Part shown: positions 23,406-34,265 of the stretch, piece after piece
Numbering within the stretch: position 1 is the first letter of the stretch
Layout: every line of letters begins with the position of its first letter
From: Ryuthela nishihirai
Taxonomy: Eukaryota; Arthropoda; Arachnida; Araneae; Heptathelidae
DNA: 64,000 nucleotides
Reading direction: 5' to 3'
NCBI GenBank assembly: GCA_038380435.1
Contig: JAWZYU010000018.1
Coordinates: 54,213,751 to 54,277,750 of the forward strand
Position numbers and translations under genes: made by a program
Notes under the pieces: generated by a model
Told to the model about the DNA's origin: nothing
What the model saw: the letters and a program-made list of their open reading frames with translations, nothing else
Databases searched by the model: none

Positions 23406-23608
23406 CAGTCGCTCAAAAAAGTATCCGAACACTGCGATTGATTACAGAATTCAGAAAAAAATATCTGGCAACGATTTTTTTTAGAAATTTTTAGCAACCT
23501 TCACGTGACCCGAAGGTTGCTAAAAAATTTCTAAAAAAAATCTTTGCCAGATATTTTTTCTGAATTCTGTAATCAACCGTAGTGTTCGGATACTTTTTTG
23601 AGCGACTG
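23406..23608. mobile_element. Palindromic MITE, 203 bp, Tc1-type ends
   Basis: The element is flanked by TA (23404-23405 and 23609-23610). It begins CAGTCGCTCAAAAAAGTATC and ends with the reverse complement. The two halves pair almost perfectly up to a small centre around CACGTGACCCG (about 23502-23512), so it can form a hairpin of about 95 bp. It has no coding capacity and would need a transposase in trans (known for MITEs). Confidence 0.93.
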
Positions 23609-23727
23609 TACACCTGCCTAATCCTTCTTTTACTTCAGGGCTTACCTTCTATTGACAAACACGCAAGCTTCAGGAGCTCAAAAAAAAAAAGCAATGGTGT
23701 TGCAGCAATCTAATGCCCCAGCCCGCC

Positions 23728-23782
23728 CGCCCTCCCTCAGATTACGAGCCCGGCGCACTACTGACTGAGCCACCCCTGCCCC
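23728..23782 (-). repeat. SINE family 1, head-only fragment
   Basis: Contains GATTACGAGCCCGGCGCACT and GACTGAGCCACCCCTGCCCC, the tRNA-like head from just inside the B box outward. The body is absent. Confidence 0.8.
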
Positions 23783-23860
23783 ATTCAAAAGCATGTTAAG
23801 CCCATAACTTGCAATAATAACTCAAATGAAAATGTATTTCATATTTTTTGTCCTTTAGAC

Positions 23861-24075
23861 CAGTGGTTCTCAACCTTTTATGCTTCACGTACCCCCTGGA
23901 AATGTGTATGTAACTAGCGTACCCCTTGTATAGATAGATAAAACTATAGATAAAGTTATAGTATAACAATGGAAATAAAATAAAACACCGACTTTGTTAC
24001 AAGATCTAGCGACTTTTGAGCTCACACGGCGTACTCAAAAAAATTTTACCACGTACCCCACGTTGAGAACGCCTA
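23861..24075 (-). mobile_element. hAT MITE, 215 bp
   Basis: Starts CAGTGGTTCTCAACC and ends GAGAACGCCTA. It shares ACGTACCCCCTGGAAATGTG and GATCTAGCGACTTTTGAG with the 300-bp copy at 19821, but is about 85 bp shorter in the middle. The flanks share only CTTTA, so the target duplication is decayed. Confidence 0.85.
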
Positions 24076-24671
24076 CTTTATGAGATTTTTAGTTCACTAT
24101 ACAGCCAAAGAGAAATACCTGACAATACACTCCTAATACTAGTTTCTGCTTAAGGTAATTAAATGACAATATGAAAAAGACATTACTAACCATACTAACT
24201 TCTGCTTAACCAAAGAACTAGATTTATATGTATACCGAGGAGAGCAAGGCATTAGAAATTGCAAAGCCCTTACCGACTCTCCGCTTTCACAATGTTCGAG
24301 TCACTGAGAAAGGTACATCCAAACTTCTCTCCACACTAGTTTATGAATTCACACTCGTTTTACCGACTGAACTACTTCTGGTGCTAGAGTGGGTTCGGAC
24401 ATTATCTAGTACTTTTCACTTGAGATAACCAAGCCCTTTGGACTAATAAATGGGATGACCGAACTCATCTGTCCACTAATGTCCTTCTTTTGCAAAAAAG
24501 TACAAGCGGGGCAGTGACACTCTGGGCTGGGAAAAAACCGCTTTTTTTGTTGTCTCCGATGCTGAAATGTCAGATATTTCGAGCCCCCAATCTCAATAGA
24601 AAATACAAGAAAGTTTAAGTAAAAGTTTACAATCACTGATTTATGTTCTTCTGACTCTTAATTTTCTTTGG
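24076..24671. other. No recognisable gene
   Basis: Short frames on both strands (24228-24428 plus, 24406-24636 minus) have no motif. Confidence 0.4.
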
Positions 24672-24855
24672 TCACTTTGAGCTTATTTTGAAATTTGTAG
24701 AATTTTCTCTCGTGAATCTTAATGTAGTAGATTTAGGATGTTTCCAGCTGCTTTCTCCCCGAAATTGTGGCACTGATCTTCTAACTTTCTGATCCTTTTT
24801 CTTCGGACACGGATACAATGATGAAGGGGGGAATTTCTGGCTGGTGCTAGTTCTT
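24672..24855 (-). CDS. Candidate terminal exon, product unknown
   Basis: On the minus strand a very good acceptor-like tract (GTCTCTTGGTGTCTTGTTCCCCAG) ends at 24856 and is followed by 60 open codons ending in TGA at 24672. The peptide is rich in Ser, Lys, Pro and Arg (CPKKKDQKVRRSVPQFRGES) and would be a basic tail. No domain is recognised and no upstream exon was found. It is among the best splice-supported frames here, but remains inference. Confidence 0.3.
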
Positions 24856-24934
24856 CTGGGGAACAAGACACCAAGAGACAGAGCTATAATAAACTAAAAT
24901 TTCCTCAAGTTCCAGAATTTTCCAATATAAACAA

Positions 24935-25108
24935 AAATAAATACCCCTTCAAGCAGCTGCTCGCCACAGAGGACTGACAAGAGCTTGTCAGTTTATATGC
25001 CATAGTAGAAGGTCTGTTAGTGTGGCGGACCTCAGCAGAAAGACAACGCAAAACATCCATGCCTTACCCGGGACTCAAACCCAGGTACCTGAGATCAGTA
25101 GCCAATAG
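24935..25108 (-). repeat. SINE family 2, head truncated
   Basis: Tail (CAAGCAGCTGCTCGCCACAG), body and B-box region (ACCCGGGACTCAAACCCAGG) are present. The copy stops after GATCAGTAGCCAA, so the A box is missing. Confidence 0.88.
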
Positions 25109-25329
25109 TTAACATTAATTATGGCATTGCTAAAGGCTTCAATGTCCAAAAACCAAGAGTTGTTTTTTTTTCTTCTCTGAATGCGGCCGAATAGTTCGTG
25201 ACGATGAAAGGGCCTGCTCTTGCGAAGGCTGACTCTGTTTCTCGCTGGCTGTTGATGTGTGATGAGGATATATCACGTGGGGGACGTCATTTGCTTATCC
25301 AGGCATCTGTGCCTCTTTGTGTGTTCCCT
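25109..25329. other. Probable decayed LINE flank
   Basis: GC-moderate DNA next to the reverse-transcriptase relic below. No motif was readable. Confidence 0.3.
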
Positions 25330-25580
25330 CGCCTGCTCCTAAAGGGGTGATGTGTGTAATGGGCATTGTTATGCGATGTGACCCAAGCCACAAAAATTTA
25401 TTTTCTCTGATAATATAACACTGAGGTTGTTCGTGCTGTCAAGCGCTTTCTAAGCATCTATTACTTTTCTCTGAGTGCACTCACTTTTATATATCTTGCC
25501 CAGGTGGTTTCGTTTTATCTCAAAGTCTGTTTTCTCTCCACATCAATACCATCCTCTGATGTTCCCATAGCTTCTACTGC
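25330..25580 (-). pseudogene. LINE reverse-transcriptase relic
   Basis: The minus strand reads VIDA-stop-KALDSTNNLSVILSEKI and then NFCGLGHIA. This lines up with the first catalytic block of LINE reverse transcriptases, where the usual pattern is a hydrophobic residue, x, Asp, x, x, Lys, Ala, x, Asp, Ser, followed by LLxKLxxxGxxG. It resembles the CR1/Jockey side more than the LINE at 14.7-17.5 kb. One stop falls inside the block. The boundaries are not visible. Confidence 0.45.
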
Positions 25581-25646
25581 GTCAATCCTGTTTTATCAAA
25601 GTTAAAAGAGCTTTATGATGCCAGTTGTTGTCAACTAAATCTGCAG

Positions 25647-25838
25647 CTGTACTCGGTTCAAGCTATTTCCAAGGGCCACGTGACTCGACCAACTGTGAAA
25701 ATAGCGAAAGGTCAACAAGGACGGCAAAAATTGCTACGATTGTGGCTTGGGAATCGTACCCTGCACACACGTTGCAAAACGATGCCAATCAGTGTGAAAC
25801 AATTGCAATCAGTCATGCTAGTCAAACGCATCCACATG
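25647..25838 (+). CDS. Candidate internal exon, product unknown
   Basis: The sequence between the acceptor-like CTGCAG (ends 25646) and a donor-like ATG-GTATTG (GT at 25839) is 64 codons with no stop. One frame is strongly basic (VKIAKGQQGRQKLLRLWLGN), the other polar (YFQGPRDSTNCENSERS). Both are open, so the frame is ambiguous. Local GC is raised against the flanks. No domain was recognised. Confidence 0.25.
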
Positions 25839-27164
25839 GTATTGTCCCGAGTGTTTGTTTGCATGTACAAAAAAACTTTAAGTTAAAAATATTTTTATAT
25901 AAAAATAGTTTCGTTTTAATATTGGTTGTAAAAAGAAAATTGGAATTTCAAGTAACAGAAATTATGGGTCTGTTTTTGTTACCTCTGGGACTTCTATAAT
26001 ATTAGTTTTTTTTAAAAAAACTTCCTCCCGTTCCATTTACCTCCATTAAATTTCAAATATCGTTGCCTCTATTTCCCTCTCTCATTGAATTTCTTCCAAT
26101 TCCTTCTAAATGCGATGTCTCTTTTATTTTAAAACTGAATTTTGAACGAAATGATGGAATTTCAGCAATGAATTATTCACCTCTGAAAGTAGATGAAAGA
26201 AGATAATGAATAAAAAAAACTCGTTAACCTAAATGCAGCGATATTAAACTCCCACCATAACTATTCCTGTTTTCTGTTAGCGAAAAGAAAAATCAGCAGT
26301 CGAGTTTCTCATGCATTATATCACGTGGAATGCAACGATTTATTTCTTCCCGAAATAGAGAATGAAGTGGAAAAAGTGATGCAAACCATTAACATGTATT
26401 TCGTTGCGGCTTTTCGAAGCAAATCATCAAAGGAAAATAGAAGTTTCACCAAAAGCAGGGTAAAAAAAAGCCCTTTTAATAAAAATGCTGTTTTAACAAA
26501 CACATGGAGCGAAACGAATGGGGAATTCATTATCTTAATGCCAAATTTACTCTTTTTCCGCGTGTGATGAAAGAAGATTTGAATATCTTTAGATCTTTTG
26601 ACCAAAGGAAGTTTGTCATCATCTGGAAAATTAGAGGAAATTGAATAATTAGTCATTCTTTGTAGAAAATTACATTTTGAGCAAATATAGAATGTTTCCC
26701 CCACTGTACCAGAAGCAAGTTTAATGTTTTGCTACATTGCACAGGGACTTGCTTTCATCTAAAGAGAAATCGTCGTTTTTTACAGGACTGAAAGTGGAAC
26801 CTAGAGACTTCTGTTAGTCGGAAAATAGAGAAAAACAAACAAGTGATTCAAGTTTTTCGTTTTTTAATAATAAGATTTCAGTCCGGCCTGTTGTCAAAAT
26901 AGGCTATGCAGAATCACTGTTGACCTACTTTCTCCCGTGGCAATTGATAATTTCATGCAAAAAAATCATAAACAAGAAACTTAATCTGAACTGACGTAGA
27001 TAACTAACTGGCTTCTTAACTAATTGATTTCTTAAAAAAATACATTGCTACAATAAATTTCATTTAGCAGATTTTGAATGAAAGTCGAGAAGCCAACTAG
27101 TTGTCAAAAGTGAAAAAAAAACAGTTCCCATAAAAAATTAAATTATCATTTTGTGAAATATAAC
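25839..27164. other. AT-rich spacer
   Basis: Nothing recognised. The frames at 26321-26704 (minus) and 26325-26567 (plus) overlap on opposite strands and lack motifs. Confidence 0.4.
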
Positions 27165-27352
27165 CATCCCGGTGGCCAAGTGGTTAGAGTGTTTAGCTAG
27201 GGATCTGGATTCGAGCCCCGTATAAAGCACACGAATGTTTGTGTTGTCTTTCTGCTGAGGTCTGTCTTTCCTCACAGATCTCATACGATAGCGTGTAAAC
27301 TGACAAGCGCCTGCAGACCTCTGTATCAAGCAGCTGCTTGAGAAACGTTTAT
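27165..27352 (+). repeat. SINE family 2, diverged copy
   Basis: Head CCCGGTGGCCAAGTGGTTAG, B-box-like GGATTCGAGCCCCG, body CTGCTGAGGTCTGTC and tail AAGCAGCTGCTTGAG occur in order. It is older than the 11.7 and 34.3 kb copies. Confidence 0.85.
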
Positions 27353-28554
27353 TTTTTCTGCAAAATACTGTGAGCAACTTATAAGAATTTATAGGATAAA
27401 AAACACACATCGAAGTCGGCATCTTTATTGTAGTATTTTCCTTGGTCACTTATACGGTAGGTTCTTGTCAGAATTCTCTTATGTTATCCAGGAAAAGATT
27501 ATCTGTGTATTTTTATGAGAAATCCCAAATATTTTTTTTTTCCATTTTTAACAAAAAAAAAAGAATTAAGTGCAGGCATATCCTCTAAACGTCAGTTATT
27601 TTATTATGAATCTTGTTATAAAAATTAATGTAATTTATATTATGAGTGAACAATTTGATCGCAGTACACGAAAACTAAACATCTGCTGACTTCTGAACAA
27701 AAAGAAATCACTTTCTTACGCCTTTTTTCCGGGGAAAAAAAATGCCTCTCAAAATATTATATGTCATTTAAAAATAGTTTAGAAACGCTGTTACCGGAAT
27801 CATACATACATTCTCTGTTTGCATCCACAATTTGCATAAGTTTAATTGCGTAAGAGGGATTAGAAGCTATGTAACGCAGTTAAAACCTCTTCCAACGCCG
27901 GTTTATGTAACGCAAATTTGTTTATTGGCGTAAAAATTATGGATGCTTGTTTTGTCTACGGTCAACAAAATTTGATTACACACGATATACGAGGTTTCAA
28001 TTTGATTCATAACACCTTTGTTGCTTGTGCCACACTTTCTTTGTTTGAACCATTGTTGTGGCTCGGCGAACATTCGCACAACAATGTCTTCTACTTTCCT
28101 TTGTTAAGAAAGTAAAAATAATGCAACCAATGCTTAAGATGACAATAATATGCATACAACACTCTAGAACGACTGACAGAGTCACATTTTACCTAAGGAG
28201 AAAATGATATGTAAATATTCTTGAAACATAAATTTTATTTTCCGTTTTAACCGTAACAACAAATTGAATACTTAAAACAGAAATGCACCTTTGTTTTATT
28301 ATTAATCTTTCAACAATAATGCTGAGTATTATTGGAAAGATTCTGAAATTTGCTGCGTTTTGAACTTTTATGCATATCAAGACAGTTCTCTGTGCATTAA
28401 CAAGAAAATAATAGAGAGAAAAATTATTAACTGATAAAATTTTTAAAATAATTTTATTGCATTTTAGACAGTACAATATTGATATTTAGTTAATAAAATA
28501 TGAAGATAAAAACACATAATTCCAAAAAACAAACATATATTTCAAACGTTTTAG
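27353..28554. other. AT-rich spacer
   Basis: Nothing recognised. Confidence 0.4.
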
Positions 28555-28700
28555 GATCTGGAAGACTCATCAAGTGTGTTCGGATCCGATTCAAGACAAT
28601 TTTCTTCCTATACTCAGTACTAGCAGAATACAGTGAAGATGGTACCTTGAATATAAACCAATGGATTGCTGCGATTACAAAAGAATATGACTATTGGTAA
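28555..28700 (+). CDS. Candidate terminal exon, product unknown
   Basis: An acceptor-like GTTTTAG (ends 28554), or a better one, TTTTCTTCCTATACTCAG (ends 28617), leads into an open frame ending TAA at 28698. The C-terminal 25 residues (EYSEDGTLNINQWIAAITKE) look protein-like, and the DGTLNINQW stretch loosely resembles the end of an EF-hand loop, though too little is present to say so. Only a weak candidate. Confidence 0.22.
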
Positions 28701-28951
28701 CTGACATATACCAACATGCACAATACATGAAGAGATGTAAATAGTATGCTACAAAAATATCAGTTGGTTCGACTTGGGTTGAAGACAGTTCAAGAAGTTG
28801 GGGATGGGGTGGGGGTGGCGGGAGAATATGTTTTTTTTTTAATATAAATTGAAATTGTTGTTTAAATCGGGATTGGTTGAGGATAAATGAGAAGTGGTGC
28901 AGGGTGAGAGTTTCTCAAAGGTTAAAAAAAAGGTGTTTGGGGAAAAGTGTA
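28701..28951. other. Purine-rich spacer
   Basis: The plus strand is G- and A-rich, including a GGGGATGGGGTGGGGGTGG stretch near 28800. Confidence 0.5.
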
Positions 28952-29043
28952 TGGGGAACAAAAGTTTAAAAGCGTGTGGGGGAAAGGATGTGGAGAACAA
29001 AGGTTTAAAAGGGTGTGAAGAACAAATGTTTAAAAGGGTGTGA
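28952..29043. repeat. Short tandem repeat, about 26-bp unit
   Basis: Three diverged units share GAACAAA-GTTTAAAAG-GTGTG. The last two are nearly identical and 26 bp apart. Confidence 0.7.
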
Positions 29044-29339
29044 GTCAAAATTTGGGAACCTCTGTTTTATACAAAGTTTTATCGAAAATATTATGAGGTG
29101 TAAAAATGTTTCCCTGCACTCTTTGATAGCGATTAAGAGATAAGTTTCCTTTAAGAAAAATGACCAGAAATAACACGGTTTTTCCAGGGCAAAGAAAAAT
29201 ATAGGTAAAAATAAAAAGTCACAATGTGTAGCTCTTTTTATTTCTATTGAAAACCTTAAGGAATAAAATTTGGAGAAGTAACTGCGAACATAACTTCTGT
29301 TTTTCCCCTAGTGGCTTCTGTTTTTTTCTGGAACAATCT

Positions 29340-29660
29340 CTGTCGATCATCATGTGAAACATTCTCAAAGAGAGCATGGTAGCCTTGACCTTTCACCTCG
29401 GTCGTGTTTGCGGGAGCCGTCTACTCACGTTACTTGACCAGTAATTGTCTCACGTTCTGTAGCCCATGCCGAGATGGGCTCAACGAAGCACGATGGCAAA
29501 GTCGTCCTTTCCCGCTTGGGTGGCGTATGCGTCGTGAGCAAGGAGCACCCGCCGCGTTTTTATCTCGGAGAATCTCGAAGGATTCACGTCTTCTCTTGAC
29601 CGATGTGACCAAGTGATAACCGGGAGGCTTCTGATGATCTGCTTTCTTTTTTTCTTTGCT
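29340..29660 (-). other. GC-rich island with exon-like frame
   Basis: This is the most GC-rich patch in the middle of the window. On the minus strand an acceptor-like TTTGTTTCTACAG leads into an open frame to about 29480 (RSLPVITWSHRSREDV), and a second minus frame is open to 29430. Having two open frames again points to composition. No domain is recognised. It could be an exon or an unknown repeat. Confidence 0.2.
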
Positions 29661-30170
29661 TTTAAGTCCTGTAGAAACAAATTCGTTATCAGAAAAGTTT
29701 CAAACAGTTATTTTCTTTTGGAAACAGATCGTACTTTGTGAAAAAAAACAAATACCTTGATACTTCTATAGTCGAATTTGTTTTAACTTTGAGGAGATTT
29801 TAACATTATTGAGAAGATTGAGACAGCATTGAGGAGATTTTAACATTAGAATTTCTATTTCAGCTTTTCGCAAACTAAATCAGATATCTCCATTTCGATC
29901 ACTTAGAGCTATTCGCATACTCGATAATTAAATCTTTCTGCACAGTATAGTTTGAATGTCAACCCGCTTCCAAATTGAATGCGTCTCGCAATTGGTTATA
30001 CGTTGAACTACGTTTTTTTTAAGAACATCTCGAATAGTGGAAACGTTATTTTTTACACTGATTTTCTGATATACTTCGTCAGAGAAGCCTATCACTCAAA
30101 AGTGTAATCCACCATGGGAATAAAACACGATATTGTTTTAGCATGTATAACAATCAGAAAGTCCAATCAC
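29661..30170. other. AT-rich spacer
   Basis: Contains a direct repeat of GAGGAGATTTTAACATTA (near 29790 and near 29832). Nothing else was seen. Confidence 0.4.
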
Positions 30171-30330
30171 TTATGGGGTAGATGGGGGGTGGTAGGGGTC
30201 TTAGCCAGTAGCGCTCAAGGTTCGTCATCTGCAGTTTCCAGGTTCGAGTCCCAACGAGTCTGCATTGAAATGTACTCTGATAACTCCAGTTCTGCACTCG
30301 GAGAAAAAGGGGACACTAACAATACCTCCT
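30171..30330 (+). repeat. SINE family 1, 5' part
   Basis: A decayed head (CTTAGCCAGTAGCGCTC), an intact B box (CAGGTTCGAGTCCCAACG), then the TGCATTGAAAT body start and GGGGACACTAAC. The copy lacks the 3' half. Confidence 0.8.
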
Positions 30331-30889
30331 AGAACGAATAAGCCCAAAAACTTGTTTTTGACGTCACACACTCTGGACCATCGCTGCGTTTGATCGCTGT
30401 TGGTTATTTCTGCACATTGCTTCATTTGAATGAAGTTGAAATGGAAATTATTGCTGGTGGTTTCAAATGAACCAATTTTTAACGCAGGTGCAATTTATCA
30501 ATCTTTGAATAAAAATAATTCCTCGACAAAAACGTAAAAAACGGAAAATGCATTTGCCGAATTTTTCACTCAATAAAACAAACGTAGTTAAAATTTAATC
30601 GCTGTATACTTTCTGATAACAATTTCAAATAACTATAAAGAACTTTTGAATATTCTGATGTGGACAGTAATTATTCAAAAGTTCTCTTGAAATAACATTT
30701 TTCACTAAAAACAAATAAATAAAATCTCAGGTAAAAATAATGTGTCTTTCACGACGTCAAACAAACCAAAATTACGATAGTGTGAAAATTATCTACAAGT
30801 TAAGTAATTTTTCATAAACATATACATAAAAATAATTGACGCGATTAGCAATTATACTTGGAAAAGAAATGCATAAAACTAGCAAAATG
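30331..30889. other. AT-rich spacer
   Basis: Nothing recognised. Confidence 0.4.
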
Positions 30890-31900
30890 AGTGATTCATT
30901 TATAATATATGCTAAATCTCATTGAAGAAATTTATATATCTTCTAAAGGTGAGGGGGTGAATATTAAAAATTGCGAAATATTTAGAAGTAAATGATGAAA
31001 TGATATATGCTAAACCAATTGAAGAAATGCATAAATTTCCTTGAGGGTGAGGGGGAAAAAGTATTGAGAATTTCGCAAAACTAGGAGTAAATAAATAAAT
31101 TCATTGTGTAGTAAATTAACTGAAGAAATACATAAATCTCCCAAAGAGAAAGTGAAAAAATATTAAATATTGCACAAAATTGTAGTGATTCAATTAATAT
31201 ATATGTAAAATAAACCTAATGCAGAAATGCATAAATCTTTTAAAGTGAGGAAATATTGGCATAAAATTAGCCTGAGTGATTTAATGAAATCGTATACTAA
31301 TTCAAATGAAGATGAAGGAAAAAAAAATAAAGGAGATAGAAAATTAGCAGGGAGAATGATTAATTTAAGTCATATACACAGTAGTATCAGAAGAATATGA
31401 CACCAACCATAGTATATGTATGGTAGGTGGTCATATTATTCTGATATGACTGTATATATATTCTGACATGACTGTGTATATATGTATGTATTCATATAAC
31501 TTTAAAATACATATTAACTTTTCTATGAGTGATGGAAATAAAATTTAGTAAAAGTTTCATTAAAGTCATTCAGTGATACATTTTTATCATATACTTTGAA
31601 CTAGATGAAGAAATATATGTGCTCTCTTAGAAATAAGAAATGGTTCATTACGTATGTGATAGAGAGTGGACAAGATTAGTGATTCAGTTAAATCATATGA
31701 ACAAACTAATTGTTGATATATCCAGAAAACATAACACAAAAGCTGCAGAATAGTGATTCAGATAAATGGTATACACTAACACATAGATTACCAGATATGT
31801 CAATAAATAAGCATAGAAGGTACCTAAAAATGGTGATTCAGATAAATAATGGGGACTGTGTAATTGATATCTTTGCTTATCATAATTAGGCTTCTTATCC
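30890..31900. repeat. Degenerate tandem array, unit about 100 bp
   Basis: Repeated blocks with TATATGCTAAA, then TTGAAGAAAT-CATAAAT, then GTGAGG and AGTGATTCA recur at roughly 93-104 bp spacing (30904, 31003, 31107, 31198, 31291 and more weakly to 31900). Units are much diverged, so the array is old. It has no coding frame. Confidence 0.65.
31386..31445. repeat. Hairpin inside the tandem array
   Basis: ATCAGAAGAATATGAC and ACCAACCATA pair with TATGGTAGGTGGT and CATATTATTCTGAT across a 7-nt loop, about 26 bp with a few mismatches. Confidence 0.7.
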
Positions 31901-32039
31901 CTCATATAAATTTAAGTTTTTAGTAACACTTATCAAATTAAGCTAAAAAACTCCAACTATTCATAATATTTCAATACATTTAATGGCATATACTTTCTCA
32001 TTCTAGGTATTAAAGAAATGCCAACTTGAACGAAATCAT

Positions 32040-32712
32040 TTTACATTCAAAATGCAAATGACATATCAGTTCAAATGCAATGACTATAAAGTCTAATTAC
32101 TTTACCACTGAAATATCAGTGGTATGTCAACTCTAATCTAAATCAATTTAGCACTAAAATATCAGCGAATGTCGAATTTAGGTCATTTTACCATTTTATA
32201 AGCGAAATATGAACTAAAGAACCGAATCATTTTTACTAATTAAAGATCAGCGAAATGCTAACTATAAACTAAATCATTTTATCACTGAGATATCAGCGAA
32301 ATATAAACTATAAACCGAACCTTTTACCATTTAAATATCAGCTTAATTTCAGCTATAAACCAAATCAATTTAGCACTAAAATCTCAACGAATGTCAATTT
32401 TAAACTGAATCACTTTACCACTTAAATATCAGCGAAAGGTCAACTATAAACCAAATCACTTTACCACTTAAATATCAGCGAAAGGTCAGATATAAACCAA
32501 ATCATTTTACCACTAAAATATCGGCGAAAATACCAACTGTAAATAGGCGAACTGCAGTTGTTATATAATTCTAGCACTAAAATATCAGTGAAATATCAGC
32601 TATAACCAAATCATTTTACCACTAAAATATCAGCCAATGTCAAATATAAACCAAAAAAATTTATCATTAAAATATCACTGAGATTTGAACTGCAAAACCA
32701 AATCACTTACCT
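32040..32712. repeat. Degenerate tandem array, unit about 46 bp
   Basis: Units of the form TTTACCACTTAAATATCAGC, GAAAGGTCAACTATAAACC, AAATCAC repeat about fourteen times. The best pair (around 32412-32505) is nearly identical with a 46-bp period. Other units vary from about 40 to 60 bp. Confidence 0.8.
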
Positions 32713-32837
32713 TTATTAAAATTTTCAAAATTCCATATTCCTTGGGAGTTCTTGAAATCGACGATGAAATTCTGATCGAAATTATTTTCACAAAACATCA
32801 CTTCGCGCAATAGAGTGAATTGCTGTTGCAACCAAAT

Positions 32838-33012
32838 AATAAAAATAAATACCCCCTCAAGCAGCTGCTTGCCACAGAGCTCTGACAGGAGCCTGTCAGT
32901 CTATATGCCACAGTAGAAGGTCTGAGAGGATGGCAGGACCTCAGCAGAAAAACGATACATACATCCATGCCTTATCGAACCCAGGTCCCTTAGATCAGTA
33001 GCCAAGCACACA
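32838..33012 (-). repeat. SINE family 2, head truncated
   Basis: Tail CAAGCAGCTGCTTGCCACAG and body are present. A small deletion removes part of the CCGGGGCTCG stretch and the copy ends after AGTAGCCAAGC. Confidence 0.88.
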
Positions 33013-33299
33013 GTATATCCGAGTCGAGTTGTGGTGGTTAGGCCTAACAAAAGTGGCTCACACAAAAATTGTGCACAATCAACAAATCACTTTACTGATT
33101 ACACCTGAAGACGTTAAACATTCTAATAACAATTCACGTAGTTTAACCTCAAAAACGTGTAATATATATCTACTACAAAAGTTAAATTCAAAAATGCCGC
33201 CACAGCACTACATCGTGGCCAGCGAGAACAAATGAGACCAAAGGCTCACGGGACGCTTGCGCTGCTTTGTGACGCTGGCCCACTAAGACCGCCATTGTT
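33013..33299. other. No recognisable feature
   Basis: A forward frame at 33029-33235 has no motif. Confidence 0.4.
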
Positions 33300-33415
33300 G
33301 TGACGTATTCCGAAGGTGGCTGGCTTTCAGCTCTAGGTGGTATTGACACTAATGGGCTTAGAAAGGCGCCGTTCGTCGGATAGGGTATTAAGATTCGGCC
33401 CATGTGCATGAGCAG
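33300..33415 (+). repeat. SINE family 1, left piece of a split copy
   Basis: Diverged body (GACACTAATGGGCTTAGAAA, then CGTTCGTCGGAT and TTCGGCCCATGTGC). It continues at 33672 on the other side of an inserted repeat. Confidence 0.75.
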
Positions 33416-33671
33416 CCCCAAATCTAGGTAAAAAAAAATAAAGAAGTGGATCAAGAAACTCAATCGAGCCAGACAAAAACAAAAAAGAGGACCGTGAAGC
33501 TGGATTTCCATTGCAGTATAACATTTCCCCTTATGTTTTAGATATCTTTAAAAACGTTCTTGAAAAATGCATGAAACATACATACGTTGGACATTTTTTA
33601 CCTCTATTACCTTTACTAACATTCTCAAGGAAGGGTGGCATGGTTCCCTTGTCCCCCACTTTCTAGATTCG
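33416..33671 (+). mobile_element. Non-autonomous element inserted in a SINE
   Basis: The insert runs from CAGCCCCAAATCTAGG to TAGATTCGGCCCTC and breaks a SINE family 1 copy. The flanks TGCATGAG (left) and TTCATGAG (right) match at 7 of 8 positions, fitting an 8-bp target duplication. Similar ends and an inner block (TTCCATTGCAGTATAACATT, TTCTTGAAAAATG) recur at 54713-54950 and, inverted, at 35560-35882. The 8-bp duplication suggests a hAT-type family (inference). Confidence 0.65.
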
Positions 33672-33800
33672 GCCCTCTTCATGAGAACCACAGACTATAC
33701 ATGTTGTTACAAAAACCCACTGGATGGCCTTGACGGTGTGACCTGGCCATTTTGCCCATTGCGTGCACAAAAGTACCGATCAGAGGTAAAATTGTAACAG
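33672..33800 (+). repeat. SINE family 1, right piece of a split copy
   Basis: Contains CACTGGATGGCCTTGACG, an internal deletion, then GTGACCTGGCCATTTTGCCC and the tail GTACCGATCAGAGGTAAAA. Confidence 0.75.
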
Positions 33801-33867
33801 TGCAATCACCTATAATGAATATGGAATATTCATTTCTCTATTTCACAACTTCTCTGTGGGCATAAGC

Positions 33868-34180
33868 ATACATAACAGAGGTGATGGGACTCAGCGGAAA
33901 ATCATGGGACACAATATCCCAAGTGTATGGAGAATGGCAATGATCTCAGAAAACGTCCGCTAATCGTGCCAAATGCGAGAGGAAGAGGCTCTGACAAACA
34001 GGGACAGGCCTTAATCGCAGAAATTTTACGGTAAAACAGTTTTTACAGCTCATCAGCTGAGAGAGATGACTGCTAGCAATTCTTCATATCCGATTCCAAC
34101 GAGACGTGAGCAGAGAATTGAAAGCTTTTAAATTTGCGAACTGTACCATGGTACATACGACGAATTATTATTTAGGTGTT
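33868..34180 (+). pseudogene. Tc1-like transposase fragment (DNA-binding part)
   Basis: The forward frames give TISQVYGEW, then a basic linker (RAKCERKRL), then AHQLREMTASNSSYPIPTRR in another frame. This is the first and second HTH of a Tc1 enzyme. It is the same family as the fragment at 102-285. Frameshifts separate the parts and no catalytic core follows. Confidence 0.65.
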
Positions 34181-34265
34181 CATAATTATTTAGACAGACA
34201 GTGTATTTAATGAGCATTTTTGTTTTCATTTTAGAGTTGCTTTGAATTTAACCATTGAATTACGA

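Noticed and set aside
30890..32712. CRISPR array
   Set aside because: Units diverge throughout and have no constant repeat with unique spacers. The genome is eukaryotic.
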